Below, in pieces: positions 52,548 to 62,115 of a stretch of DNA of 64,000 nt; within the stretch, counting starts at the first letter, position 1, and each line of letters starts with the position of its first letter. Below the pieces are notes generated by a model, which saw only the letters and a program-made list of their open reading frames with translations, made no database searches and was not told the origin of the DNA. The translations under genes were made by a program, and so were the position numbers. Source of the stretch: Pedobacter glucosidilyticus DSM 23534 (GTDB lineage: Bacteria; Bacteroidota; Bacteroidia; Sphingobacteriales; Sphingobacteriaceae); contig NZ_KE384311.1 in NCBI RefSeq assembly GCF_000425145.1, forward strand, positions 292,542 to 356,541, written 5' to 3'.

Positions 52548-54629
52548 CTATTGTCGGTAATCTATCCTTACATGGTAGATACCCATCAGCATCGTTTTGA
52601 AAATCAGCTTGATAGTCTCAATTTCTTTCAATGTAATATTACTATCATTTAATTGATTTTGCTCTAGTTTATAATCAATAATACGCTCAACCAGGTTATT
52701 GATGCTCTCTGCATCGGGTTCTTTTAAGCTTCTAGAGGCTGCTTCGACAGAATCTGCCAGCATTAATACCGCAGTTTCTTTGCTAAAAGGAATTGGTCCA
52801 GGATAACGGAATGTATTTTCATCAACAATCTTTTCTGGGAAATTCTTTAAAAACGACTGGTAAAAATAATCTACTCTGGTATTCCCATGATGCGTTCTGA
52901 TGAAATCTATAATCACTTCTGGCAGGTTATGCCTACGAGCAAGTTCAACACCATTTACCACATGCCTGATAATGATTTGAGCACTTTCTTCATAAGGTAA
53001 TTTATCATGCGGATTTAAACCTTTATTCTGGTTCTCGATAAAAAATTGTGGATTTTCCATCTTTCCAATATCATGATAAAGTGCTCCGGCTCTCACTAGC
53101 AACGCATTCCCTCCTATTTTAAAAATGGCCGATTCTGCTAAATTAGCCACCTGTAAAGAGTGCTGAAAGGTGCCTGGTACTTTATAAGCCAACTCTCTTA
53201 ATAAAGTAGAATTGGTATTGGTTAACTCCATTAAAGTAATATCTGAGGTGATGCCAAACATCTTCTCGAACAAATAAATTAAAGGATAAGCCAATAAGGA
53301 AAGTAATACACTAAAAATAAATGGCAGAAACTTTAACCATTCTACAGATGCCAAAGCTCCTTCTCTGATTAAGGAGATTCCTAAATAAGAAATAAAATAG
53401 GTAAGTAATATCAATAAAGCACTAATTAGAAACTGCTCTCTACGTACCAGATTTTTAATACTATAAATAGAAACCATACCTGCCGAAATTTGCAAGAAGG
53501 CAAACTCGAAACTATTTGGCACAAAAAAGCTTGCTATCAATACCACTAATAAATGGATATTCATAGCTAAACGGGTATCAAATAATATCCTGATGATGAT
53601 AGGAACTATACAATAGGGTATGTAATACAAACTTGGCAATTTCATTCTGATAGACCAGGATAAGAATAACAACATCCCAGTTACAACCAATAAGATTAAA
53701 GAGATTTGTCTGTTATCCTGAAAAATATCTTTTCTAAACAGGTAAAGAAAAACCATCAGTAAAGACACTATGAGTGCAACTAGTAAAAACTGACCTAAAA
53801 GAACTAAATTTCTATCACCTGTTACTCTTGCATTTTCCTCATAAGCTAAACGTAAAGATTCTAGTTTCTGGTAAGCCTCATCATTAATGGTAGAACCATT
53901 TTCAATAATTACCTCACCTTTTTGCACCATTCCTCTTGTGGAGGATACATTTTCTATAGCTTGCTTTTGTAAGCTCTCTGTAAAGCGCTCATCTAATAAA
54001 ATATTTGGCGTAATCCTATCTTTCAGAATATTTACTAGAATATCAGTTCTTACTTTTTTATTCTCAACCACACGCTCGCTAGCCAAAGAAAAGGCAGAAG
54101 TTGTAGTTAATAAAGTTGCTGTACTTACTTCTGTTTTCACATTGTTTTTCAACAACATGATTAAGTAGTTAGCATTATCTTTTTCTTTCTGATAGCTCTT
54201 ATTTAAGCCTATAATACCTTTTTGGTAAATATTTTTAAGCAACTCAAAACCAAACTCAAAAGTTCTTTCTTTGTAATCATCATCGGGTAATCCTGCCGAA
54301 CGCCATTTAGCTTCAAAATCTGCCTGATACTCATTCAACTGTACTTCCAAAACTTTATCATCCAAACGGTAAACAGGCAAAATAGACTTTAAGATATTAT
54401 CCTTATCAGATTTTATCTCTTGTGTAGTTTTTCTGATAGCAAAATTATAGGGAGATATTAAGTCGTCATGCATCCAAACCACACCTTTTTCAAATTCATA
54501 TTTGAATCTAGCTTGTTTAGGTAAAATTGCAGTAATAAACAGGATGCTAAGCACCATTAAAACATATTTAAGGGCATAGGCATATTTCCTGTAAATAATC
54601 TTGTGCGAATCTCTGTTGATAGTAGCCAC
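52548..54629 (-). CDS. 7TM-HD phosphohydrolase (PgpH-like, cyclic di-AMP phosphodiesterase family)
   Basis: A 693-residue inner-membrane protein. A first membrane helix (about 18-38) is followed by an extracytoplasmic 7TMR-HDED region (about 45-285), a block of seven membrane helices (about 290-470) and a C-terminal cytoplasmic HD domain (about 485-680). The HD motif is H517-D518 in ALYHDIGKM, with RHVVNGVELARRH and IRTHHG following. Proteins of this build, such as PgpH, hydrolyse cyclic di-AMP. No diadenylate cyclase is in the window. The tRNA-Ser(GCU) promoter lies just 3' of the gene. Confidence 0.93.
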   Translation of the reverse strand: MATINRDSHKIIYRKYAYALKYVLMVLSILFITAILPKQARFKYEFEKGVVWMHDDLISPYNFAIRKTTQEIKSDKDNILKSILPVYRLDDKVLEVQLNEYQADFEAKWRSAGLPDDDYKERTFEFGFELLKNIYQKGIIGLNKSYQKEKDNANYLIMLLKNNVKTEVSTATLLTTTSAFSLASERVVENKKVRTDILVNILKDRITPNILLDERFTESLQKQAIENVSSTRGMVQKGEVIIENGSTINDEAYQKLESLRLAYEENARVTGDRNLVLLGQFLLVALIVSLLMVFLYLFRKDIFQDNRQISLILLVVTGMLLFLSWSIRMKLPSLYYIPYCIVPIIIRILFDTRLAMNIHLLVVLIASFFVPNSFEFAFLQISAGMVSIYSIKNLVRREQFLISALLILLTYFISYLGISLIREGALASVEWLKFLPFIFSVLLSLLAYPLIYLFEKMFGITSDITLMELTNTNSTLLRELAYKVPGTFQHSLQVANLAESAIFKIGGNALLVRAGALYHDIGKMENPQFFIENQNKGLNPHDKLPYEESAQIIIRHVVNGVELARRHNLPEVIIDFIRTHHGNTRVDYFYQSFLKNFPEKIVDENTFRYPGPIPFSKETAVLMLADSVEAASRSLKEPDAESINNLVERIIDYKLEQNQLNDSNITLKEIETIKLIFKTMLMGIYHVRIDYRQ

Positions 54630-54749
54630 TTGTATAATTTGTTCAAAAATAGGATATTAATTATAAAATACCGATTTACATGCCAGAAGAATATCTGCAT
54701 TTTTAATGTATAAATGCTAACAAAGGCCAAGCCTGTTTTTCTTGAGCAT

Positions 54750-54772
54750 AAAAAAACCCGCATTTGCGGGCT
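54750..54772 (-). terminator. Terminator after the gene at 54778
   Basis: On the minus strand CCCGC-AAAT-GCGGG is followed by seven T, 8 bases after the stop codon. Confidence 0.75.
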
Positions 54773-54777
54773 TCTGG

Positions 54778-55407
54778 TTATATTTTTTCTCCTTTTGCTA
54801 ATTTCTCTTTCCTGTGGTCTTGCCATAGGTAATGCATCAAAGTGTTTAAAACTACAGCATTCCAATCATGGTGTAGGCTTAATTTTACTTTTTTTCGCTT
54901 ATCGCTGATGCTATCCACATGCAAAATACCTTTATCCAGATAATATTTAATATCGTTCCAATGAACAAGCTCTGTTTTAATTTTACCCCAAAACCACGTT
55001 TTATAAGTCATCATAAAACCTTGATTACTTACGGTTGTAGTCCCGATATCAAAAGTTTCTCCGGCGTTTAAAACCTCAATAAAATGGCTTACCAAATACT
55101 TTTTAACATACTGCCACAAGCCAGACATGATATAATAATAAGTATGATCTTCTTCTAAAAGTTCCTCAACCTTACTACTACTAAACTTTATACTAATGTT
55201 TTTTCCATCCTTAGCCTGCACATCAATGGTGTATTCTTTCCTTTCGGGCTTCTTTGCCGAGCCAATTAAAGAAACGCCGTAACGTATTGCCGAAACATCA
55301 GCACAAGCTATAGTGCTTTGGTTAACCTCAATAAATTCTTTATTGATTTTTACTTTCTGTTTCGATGAAGGGATGACGATATCAACGTCAAAATTATGTT
55401 GCTGCAT
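54778..55407 (-). CDS. Uncharacterised cytoplasmic protein
   Basis: A 209-residue protein with no signal peptide or membrane segment and no family I recognise. It appears to contain two similar beta-rich halves. Residues about 15-75 (KQKVKINKEFIEVNQSTIAC ... KDGKNISIKF) and about 125-185 (TTTVSNQGFMMTYKTWFWGKIKTELVHWNDIKYYLDKGILHV) both look like PH-type strand patterns, joined by a helical WQYVKKYLVSHFIEVL segment. The WNDIKYY pattern resembles bacterial PH-like domains, but this is weak. It starts 23 bases after ruvB and is followed by a clear terminator. Confidence 0.7.
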   Translation of the reverse strand: MQQHNFDVDIVIPSSKQKVKINKEFIEVNQSTIACADVSAIRYGVSLIGSAKKPERKEYTIDVQAKDGKNISIKFSSSKVEELLEEDHTYYYIMSGLWQYVKKYLVSHFIEVLNAGETFDIGTTTVSNQGFMMTYKTWFWGKIKTELVHWNDIKYYLDKGILHVDSISDKRKKVKLSLHHDWNAVVLNTLMHYLWQDHRKEKLAKGEKI

Positions 55408-55430
55408 GCCTCGAATATAATAATTATGAA

Positions 55431-56453
55431 TTAAAAAAGTGTCCCGGTGCTGCCGGATTTTAATTTACCTAAATGATGATAAGCAGCTTCTGTAGCTTCT
55501 CTTCCTCTTGCAGTACGCATTAAATAGCCCTCTTGTATTAAAAAAGGCTCGTAAACCTCTTCTATCGTACCTTCATCTTCGCCTACCGCAGTTGCTATTG
55601 TTTTTAAACCTACCGGCCCACCCTTAAACTTATCTATAATGGTTGATAAGATTTTATTATCCATCTCATCTAAACCATGTTCATCCACGTTAAGTGCGTT
55701 TAACGCATAACGAGCTATTTCGGTTTCAATTTCTCCATTTCCTTTTATCTGGGCAAAATCTCGAGTACGTCTTAACAAAGCATTGGCTATACGTGGCGTA
55801 CCTCTACTCCTTCTCGCAATTTCATAAGCACCTTCTTCTGTAATAGGTGTTTTTAAAATATCTGCAGAGCGCATTACGATAGAAGTTAATAATTTAGCAT
55901 CGTAATATTGCAGTCTCGAGTTTATACCAAATCTTGCCCTTAAAGGCGATGTTAACAAGCCAGACCTAGTGGTGGCGCCAACCAAGGTAAAAGGATTTAA
56001 AGATATTTGTACCGACCGAGCATTGGGCCCAGTTTCTAGCATAATATCTATCTTAAAATCCTCCATGGCCGAGTATAAATACTCTTCTACTAGTGGACTT
56101 AAACGATGTATCTCATCAATAAACAAAATATCACCTGTATCTAAATTGGTCAGCAAACCAGCTAAATCGCCAGGTTTATCTAATACGGGCCCACTGGTAA
56201 TTTTAATGCCCACACCCATTTCATTAGCGATGATATGAGAAAGTGTAGTTTTACCCAATCCTGGAGGACCATGTAATAAAACATGATCTAAAGCTTCGCC
56301 TCTTAAGCGAGCAGCCTTCACGAAGATTTTAAGGTTTTCTAGAATTTTATCTTGTCCGGCAAAATCTTCAAACTCCTGCGGACGTAACACTTTCTCAACC
56401 TCTTTATCTGTAGGATTTAATCGATCTTTATTGGGATCAAGATTTTCATTCAT
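55431..56453 (-). CDS. ruvB: Holliday junction branch migration helicase RuvB
   Basis: AAA+ motor that drives branch migration with RuvA at Holliday junctions. The 340-residue length is standard. The Walker A motif GPPGLGKTT lies near 65-73, Walker B is seen as [11 protein letters not shown], sensor 1 as GATTRSG, and the RuvB C-terminal winged helix carries the [12 protein letters not shown] motif. Upstream lies a 215-base gap with an unexplained GC-rich element. ruvA and ruvC are not in the window. Confidence 0.97.
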   Translation of the reverse strand: MNENLDPNKDRLNPTDKEVEKVLRPQEFEDFAGQDKILENLKIFVKAARLRGEALDHVLLHGPPGLGKTTLSHIIANEMGVGIKITSGPVLDKPGDLAGLLTNLDTGDILFIDEIHRLSPLVEEYLYSAMEDFKIDIMLETGPNARSVQISLNPFTLVGATTRSGLLTSPLRARFGINSRLQYYDAKLLTSIVMRSADILKTPITEEGAYEIARRSRGTPRIANALLRRTRDFAQIKGNGEIETEIARYALNALNVDEHGLDEMDNKILSTIIDKFKGGPVGLKTIATAVGEDEGTIEEVYEPFLIQEGYLMRTARGREATEAAYHHLGKLKSGSTGTLF

Positions 56454-56522
56454 GGGGATGAAGTTAATAAAAACACTTCTGGTTTAGAATAAGTGCAGAA
56501 GATTTTTTAGAAAGCAAATGAA

Positions 56523-56654
56523 ATGCAGTTATTTACCGCTAGTCCTGCTAAACGCTCATACGCCTACAAGGCATTAAGCTCGAGGCCGGTATCCGCTTAT
56601 ATCAGGTTTAGGGTGGCAAAGCCTGTAGAAATATCAAAGTTTTATTTTCAATAA
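56523..56654 (+). other. GC-rich intergenic element with a 43-codon reading frame
   Basis: Between ruvB and the SGNH gene lies a stretch richer in G and C than its flanks, about 56533-56632. On the plus strand it has an ATG-started frame of 43 codons with a basic peptide (MQLFTASPAKRSYAYKAL at its start), antisense to the surrounding genes. No family is recognised. It may be a small gene, a structured leader or RNA on the minus strand before ruvB, or a decayed repeat element. Confidence 0.3.
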
Positions 56655-56668
56655 TTCTTCATAAATAT

Positions 56669-57742
56669 TTACCAGTTCATCTTTTCCGCTAAAAATTCAA
56701 TCAAGCTGTTTGCTAAATCTTGCTGCTCTTTGATACTAGGATGTCCTCCCGAATTCTTGTAAGGAATAAAATGTGTATAAATCTTTTCGTCTTTTAAACC
56801 GGCTACCGCTTTTTTAACATAAGCAGGCCAAGGCGAGCCTTCTCTGGTGATATCCATATTACCCAAAATACAAACTATCTTAGCTTTAGGATATTTACTT
56901 CTGATAGACTGCACAAAATTCTGATAAGATTTAATGATAAAATCTTCTGTTGGTGCTTGGCTACCAAAAGCAGCTTTAAAGCCCTCTGTATTGGTTCTCT
57001 TTACCAACCAAGAATCATTCTGGAATAAATTAACAACTACTACATCTGGTGTATACTGCTTAAAATCCCATTTACTTGAGGCATCGTTAGGATCTAAACG
57101 ATCATACATCTGTGGCATAATCAAAGGGAACCAGCTAATCATGATACCTATGCCACTTCTACAAATGCTATGATATTGCGCATTAAAATGCTTTGCCGTT
57201 AAATGAGCATAACTCAAATAAGCATTGGTAAAAGTACTATCAGGAGAATCTTTACCAGAAAAATCTTCAACCGCATAACCTGCTGTAATAGAATTTCCAT
57301 AAAACTCTATTTTTCTTGCTTTAGGTTTATCAACAGGTAAAACTTTAGCATTCTTCGGTAAATCAAACCCGTAAAACAAGGTTTTACCTCTTGTCCATTC
57401 TGTTCTTTTAAAAACTTCTATTTGATGTTTACCAGGCTTTAAGTTTTGGGCAAGTATATAAGTTTTCTTTACTTTTTCTGGTCTAAAAATATAGCTACTA
57501 TCACCATCTATAATGATGTTATAATAATTTTTCCCAGTTTCGTCTTGAAAGGTTGCAGAAATAGCGCTTCCTTGGAAATTAAGCTTCACACTTGTGGCCG
57601 ACCAATACAACTCTGCCATAGCTTTATCTTTTTTAATTCTCCCTTGATATGCAATAGCTTTATGCTGTGGATTTATTTTTTGTTGCGCAAAAGAGGTATA
57701 GCTAACCAGCCAAAAGATGATGAATAGAAAATGTTTCTTCAT
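56669..57742 (-). CDS. SGNH/GDSL esterase with N-terminal jelly-roll (CE2-like)
   Basis: A 357-residue exported protein (signal peptide about 1-19). The N-terminal beta-sandwich (about 25-140) and C-terminal SGNH hydrolase domain (about 142-357) are the layout of CE2 carbohydrate acetyl esterases. S151 in FYGNSITAGY is the nucleophile and H334 in SGGHPSIKEQQ the base. The usual aspartate two or three residues before the histidine is absent (SGGHP), as in CE2 enzymes that use a Ser-His pair. It likely removes acetyl groups from glycans in the periplasm. Its start overlaps the GT2 stop by 4 bases. Confidence 0.85.
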   Translation of the reverse strand: MKKHFLFIIFWLVSYTSFAQQKINPQHKAIAYQGRIKKDKAMAELYWSATSVKLNFQGSAISATFQDETGKNYYNIIIDGDSSYIFRPEKVKKTYILAQNLKPGKHQIEVFKRTEWTRGKTLFYGFDLPKNAKVLPVDKPKARKIEFYGNSITAGYAVEDFSGKDSPDSTFTNAYLSYAHLTAKHFNAQYHSICRSGIGIMISWFPLIMPQMYDRLDPNDASSKWDFKQYTPDVVVVNLFQNDSWLVKRTNTEGFKAAFGSQAPTEDFIIKSYQNFVQSIRSKYPKAKIVCILGNMDITREGSPWPAYVKKAVAGLKDEKIYTHFIPYKNSGGHPSIKEQQDLANSLIEFLAEKMNW

Positions 57743-58476
57743 GCTGATTTTTGCTTATACGTTCTAAACCAGCTTCTTATTTTCATTTCGATAACTCCTA
57801 AAAAAGCTTCTCTGAATATTTTAGTCGACATTTTAGAGGTTCCTTCTGTTCTGTCTGTAAAAATAATAGGAATTTCCACTACGTTAAAGCCATGTTTAAT
57901 AGCCGTAAATTTCATTTCTATTTGGAAGGCATAACCTACGAACTTTATTTTATGAAATTCTATCGTTTCTAAAACCTGTTTACGGTAACATTTAAAACCA
58001 GCCGTAGCATCTTGTATATCAATACCTGTAATTAAACGAACATATACCGAAGCAAAATAAGACATCAATACCCTGCCCATAGGCCAATTTACTACATTTA
58101 CACCTTTGATATATCTTGAACCTATAGCAACATCAGCCCCATCTACACAAGCTTCTCTTAACCGAACTAAATCATCAGGGTTATGAGAGAAATCGGCATC
58201 CATCTCAAAAATAAATTCATAATGATGGTTTAAAGCCCACTTAAAACCATGTATATAAGCAGTGCCTAAACCTTGTTTACCACTACGTTCTTCTATAAAA
58301 AGCCTTTCGGGATAAATGCTTTGCAAATGTTTTACGATAGATGCTGTACCATCTGGCGAGCCATCATCAATAATTAAAACATGAAAAGGTTGAGCTAATG
58401 AAAAAACCTTGTGAATAATTTTTTCAATATTCTCTTTTTCATTATAGGTAGGGATTATAACTAAGCTATCAGACAA
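57739..58476 (-). CDS. GT2 polyprenol-phosphate mannosyl/glycosyltransferase (DPM1-like)
   Basis: Cytoplasmic glycosyltransferase that moves a sugar from a nucleotide donor to a polyprenyl phosphate. The frame is open to an ATG at 58524, but a TTG at 58476 is preferred as start. It gives the typical N-terminus (M)SDSLVIIPTYNEKENI, and a -7 box and palindrome lie upstream of it inside the longer frame. From TTG it has 245 residues. Motifs are IPTYNE, IIDDGSPDGTA, the DxD-type EMDADFSHNP and the late QIEMKF and TDRTEGTSKM blocks. It is followed by the SGNH gene with a 4-base overlap. Confidence 0.85.
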   Translation of the reverse strand: MSDSLVIIPTYNEKENIEKIIHKVFSLAQPFHVLIIDDGSPDGTASIVKHLQSIYPERLFIEERSGKQGLGTAYIHGFKWALNHHYEFIFEMDADFSHNPDDLVRLREACVDGADVAIGSRYIKGVNVVNWPMGRVLMSYFASVYVRLITGIDIQDATAGFKCYRKQVLETIEFHKIKFVGYAFQIEMKFTAIKHGFNVVEIPIIFTDRTEGTSKMSTKIFREAFLGVIEMKIRSWFRTYKQKSA

Positions 58477-58489
58477 TTTGTAAATTTTT

Positions 58490-58517
58490 AGCTTCCAAAA
58501 ATACATTTTTGGAAGCT
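58490..58517. repeat. Perfect 28-base palindrome overlapping the GT2 promoter
   Basis: AGCTTCCAAAAAT (58490-58502), the loop AC, then ATTTTTGGAAGCT (58505-58517). The minus-strand TATTTTTG (58496-58503) inside it matches the -7 consensus and lies 19 bases before the TTG start. It may be an operator or a hairpin; no T-run follows on the minus strand. Confidence 0.7.
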
Positions 58518-58553
58518 TATACATATATCAATTCTTATTCTCTTTTTTTCACA

Positions 58554-60053
58554 TTAATGTGCTGTTGGTGCAACACCTTCCTCTGCTCCGTGTGTAAGTC
58601 TTTTTAAAGGTTTGATGATTAAGAAAACCAACAGTCCAAATAATATACAAAATATGGCAATACCAGTAAAAATAGTAAGCTCGCCAGCCTCGGCAGATGC
58701 TTCTGATAAAATACCCGCAACTTTACTTCCTAAACCTGTAGCGGCAAAGTAAGCGCCCATCATAAAAGCTACATACCTTTCTGGAGATAACTTTGTTATA
58801 AAAGAAAGTGCAACAGGCGATGCACAAAGCTCGCCAATGGTATGAAACAAATAAGCTAGAATTAGCCAGTGCATAGCAGATTTACCAACTTCTTGATATT
58901 CTAAAGCGGCAGCTGTCATGAAAAAAAAGCCAGAACCCATAATAATTACACCCACTGCCATTTTAAAAATGGAAGAGGCTTCTTTACCTGCTTTAGCCCA
59001 TTTTGTCCAGAAAGCACCCACTATAGTGGCAAAAATTAAAATAAAAATTGCGTTTACGCTTTGGAACCAAGATGCCGGAACTTCAGGTAAGAAACTTAAA
59101 CCTATCATACGGTTGGTTTTTTGGTCGGCATAAACATTCATCAAACCACCGGCTTGTTCAAAAGCTCCCCAAAAGACAATAATGATTAAGAAAGATAGAA
59201 AAACAACTTTCATCCTATCTTTTTCTATAGCATTACACTCGTTATACATCACCATAGCAACCCCTACGGCAAAGCTTAAGCCCATAATTAACAAGCCATA
59301 TTGCCAGCTAGATGTTGTAAAAACAACTAATCCTAAAGCTAAAACTGCTAGGGTTGAGAACAGAGAGTTTTTCTTTTTAAAGATGTCTAAAAACAAATTT
59401 TGTTGAGGCTCGCCAGAAGTTTTCTCTACCACAGCCAAATCTCCAACATGGGTTAAATATTTTTGTCCGTACAGGTACACCATTTGGCCTAAAGCCATAC
59501 CCACACCTGCCATCCCGAAACCATAATGCCAGCCATAAGTTTCGCCAACATAACCAACGGCCAAAGCAGAAATAGCAGCACCAAGATTTATCCCCATATA
59601 AAAAATATAGAAACCCATATCTTTTCTCCTATCGCCATTGGCATATAAACCGCCTACCATAGTAGAAATATTAGGTTTTAAGCATCCTACACCGGCTACA
59701 ATTAAAATTAAACCTGTATAAAAAGCCCACATCTGCTCTATAGCTAAAATACCATGCCCCGCAACCAATAACCAACCACCTAGCATTACCGATTTCTTTT
59801 GACCTAAATATTTATCAGCAATAATACCACCGGGAATAGAGGCTACATAAACAAACATGGTATACCAACCGTAAAGTGCATAAGCCTCGCCTTCTGTCCA
59901 TCCTAAACCTGCATTTAAATCGCTTGTTTTAGCTACTAAGTAAAGTACCAAAATGGCTCTCATACCATAATAACTGAAGCGTTCCCACATTTCTGTAAGA
60001 AACAAGATATATAGCCCTATGGGATGGCCAAATAATTCTTTTTGCTTTTCCAT
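58554..60053 (-). CDS. Peptide MFS transporter (POT/PTR family), first copy
   Basis: A 499-residue inner-membrane proton-coupled di/tripeptide transporter with 12-14 membrane helices. The ExxER motif of POT carriers is seen as TEMWERFSYYGMRAIL at about 16-31. GGIIADKYLGQKKSVMLGG and the FYMGINLGAA block (the family's FYxxINxG signature) follow, and the late FHTIGELCASPVAL is also typical. It is a tandem paralogue of the next gene, with 68 bases between. Confidence 0.94.
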   Translation of the reverse strand: MEKQKELFGHPIGLYILFLTEMWERFSYYGMRAILVLYLVAKTSDLNAGLGWTEGEAYALYGWYTMFVYVASIPGGIIADKYLGQKKSVMLGGWLLVAGHGILAIEQMWAFYTGLILIVAGVGCLKPNISTMVGGLYANGDRRKDMGFYIFYMGINLGAAISALAVGYVGETYGWHYGFGMAGVGMALGQMVYLYGQKYLTHVGDLAVVEKTSGEPQQNLFLDIFKKKNSLFSTLAVLALGLVVFTTSSWQYGLLIMGLSFAVGVAMVMYNECNAIEKDRMKVVFLSFLIIIVFWGAFEQAGGLMNVYADQKTNRMIGLSFLPEVPASWFQSVNAIFILIFATIVGAFWTKWAKAGKEASSIFKMAVGVIIMGSGFFFMTAAALEYQEVGKSAMHWLILAYLFHTIGELCASPVALSFITKLSPERYVAFMMGAYFAATGLGSKVAGILSEASAEAGELTIFTGIAIFCILFGLLVFLIIKPLKRLTHGAEEGVAPTAH

Positions 60054-60121
60054 TCAATCGTTGTTAGTGTGTTTTTGAAAGATATTGAATTTAGCTGGAT
60101 TTTATAAATATTAAAAGCCGA

Positions 60122-61900
60122 TTATTTTACCCCATGCATTAATTTTTTCAATAATGGTGTTAGTAAAATGATAAATACCCCTAAAGCAACTGGAATAATA
60201 GTAAAGATTAAAAAGAAGGCCGACATAGAGTAGTTAGCCGTAATCTGGTCTATCATCCCTCCCATGGTACCTGCTATTTTATTACCTATAGCAATAGCTA
60301 AATACCAAATACCAAACATAATGGCTATCATCCTACCCGGTACTAGTTTACTTACGTAAGATAAACCTACTGGAGATATACAAAGCTCGCCCATGGTGTG
60401 GAAAAAGTATGCTAACACTAACCAAATCATACTAACCGCTGCTGTTTGTGCCCCTTGCGGAATATCACTAGCACCATAAGCTAAAACTGCAAAACCGGTC
60501 CCTAATAACATCATTCCAACACCGTTTTTAACTGTTGCAGGCGGGTTATACTTACTTTCCCAAACCTTAGAAACCAAAGGTGCACAACTGATGATGAATA
60601 AAGAGTTTAAAACACCAAACCACGTTGCCGGAACTTCTGATTTTACATCGCTATACTGCTGATCGAGCATGTAGATAACAATTACCCAAATGATGATGAA
60701 ACCAATAGCCAAAATGATGTTTCCTAAAGCAAATCTTTTAAAAGTATTAGCGAAAAGCTTGAATAAAACATAAGAAATAATCACCAAAGGCACTACCGTA
60801 ATCAAGGTATTGGCAATATTGAAAATCAACTTATAATCGCCTGTTAAAACTCTAGCGGTATAATCACTAGCGAAAATAGTCATAGAACCACCAGCTTGTT
60901 CAAAAGAAGCCCAAAAGAAAATGGTAATGAAAGCCAAAATGATAACGGCTATCATTTTATCTCTTAAAACAGGTGTGTACTGAGAAATCCTTTTGATGAG
61001 GATGAATAAAAATAACACCAAGGCTGTTATAATCATAAAATTACTACCACTTAAGCCAGCAAGCTCAAAATTAAAGGCATTTACACTGGTAATTTTTGAT
61101 ACCGGGTCATTAATTACCCAAGTTAAACCTATTACTGATATTAAGCCTATCAATACTAAATCAAACTTAGAGAAAGGGTTTAATTTTTCATCCTCTTTAA
61201 CTGCTGTACCAGAAGCATTTGAGGCTTCTTCTTTTATCGGCTTTAAGCCAATATCACCAAAAATATTCTGGGTGAAATAGAATTGAAGCATCCCTACCAG
61301 CATGAAAATTCCGGCTAAGCCAAAACCATAGCTCCATCCCCAATCCGGACTTTCGCCAATATAACCGCATAAAAGCATTCCTAAAAAGGCTCCAGAATTT
61401 ACACCCATATAGAAAATGGTATAAGCACCATCTTTCTTTTCAGGATGATTTTTATACATCTGTGCTACGATAGAAGTCATGTTAGGCTTAAAAAAACCAT
61501 TACCAAATACCAATAAAGCTAAACCCAGATACATGAAAATTGGGTCTACCTCTATTGCCATGGATAAATGGCCCAAAGTCATCAATAAAGCGCCTAAAAC
61601 TACGGCCCAGCGGTAACCAATAATTCTATCAGCAATGTACCCCCCTAAAATGGGTGTGAGGTAAGCAAAAGAAGTATAAGAACCATAAATCGCCAAAGCA
61701 TGTTCACGTGGCCAGCCCCAACCTGGGTTGTCACCCATGATAGAAGAGGTTAGAAACAACACCAATAAGGCTCGCATTCCGTAATAAGAAAAGCGCTCCC
61801 ACATTTCGGTAAAAAAGAGTACAAAAAGCCCTGCCGGATGCCCTAAAACTTTAGATTTAAAAAAATCTTCTGCTGAAGATTGAAGATGCGTACTAGCCAT
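60122..61900 (-). CDS. Peptide MFS transporter (POT/PTR family), second copy
   Basis: A 592-residue POT transporter with the same hallmarks as its neighbour: TEMWERFSYYGMRALL at about 31-46, GGYIADRIIGYRWAVVLG, FYMGVNSGAFLGM and FHTMGELCISPVGLSYVSKL. It is about 90 residues longer, mainly through an extended loop near 225-245 (KEEASNASGTAVKEDEK) and additional central helices. Two POT carriers side by side may differ in peptide preference; that is inferred. Confidence 0.94.
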   Translation of the reverse strand: MASTHLQSSAEDFFKSKVLGHPAGLFVLFFTEMWERFSYYGMRALLVLFLTSSIMGDNPGWGWPREHALAIYGSYTSFAYLTPILGGYIADRIIGYRWAVVLGALLMTLGHLSMAIEVDPIFMYLGLALLVFGNGFFKPNMTSIVAQMYKNHPEKKDGAYTIFYMGVNSGAFLGMLLCGYIGESPDWGWSYGFGLAGIFMLVGMLQFYFTQNIFGDIGLKPIKEEASNASGTAVKEDEKLNPFSKFDLVLIGLISVIGLTWVINDPVSKITSVNAFNFELAGLSGSNFMIITALVLFLFILIKRISQYTPVLRDKMIAVIILAFITIFFWASFEQAGGSMTIFASDYTARVLTGDYKLIFNIANTLITVVPLVIISYVLFKLFANTFKRFALGNIILAIGFIIIWVIVIYMLDQQYSDVKSEVPATWFGVLNSLFIISCAPLVSKVWESKYNPPATVKNGVGMMLLGTGFAVLAYGASDIPQGAQTAAVSMIWLVLAYFFHTMGELCISPVGLSYVSKLVPGRMIAIMFGIWYLAIAIGNKIAGTMGGMIDQITANYSMSAFFLIFTIIPVALGVFIILLTPLLKKLMHGVK

Positions 61901-61943
61901 AAATATCTAAGGATAATTTGAAAATTATTATCTCAATTTTTTT

Positions 61944-62012
61944 GTCACATTGAGCGGAGTCGAAATGTTTACTGACTTACCCAAAAAAGGCTTCGACTCC
62001 GCTCAGCCTGAC
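61944..62012. repeat. REP-like inverted repeat
   Basis: GTCACATTGAGCGGAGTCGAAAT at the left faces GCTTCGACTCCGCTCAGCCTGAC at the right, around a spacer of about 24 bases. The CGGAGTCGAA core is GC-rich against AT-rich flanks. This sequence type is familiar to me as a dispersed extragenic repeat in Bacteroidota. Confidence 0.8.
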
Positions 62013-62115
62013 AATATAGTTGCTTTGAGACAACCTCTACTATTTCAATATTAATTAATTGCTATGTAATTGTATAACTTGTATTCTTGAGAAACGAAAA
62101 TATTACAAATTTGAC

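Noticed and set aside
52352-52652. Plus-strand reading frames over tRNA-Ser(GCU), with peptides such as AERAGFEPAV and RERDSNPRY
   Set aside because: They are antisense to the tRNA. These peptides are well-known false predictions from class II tRNA genes.
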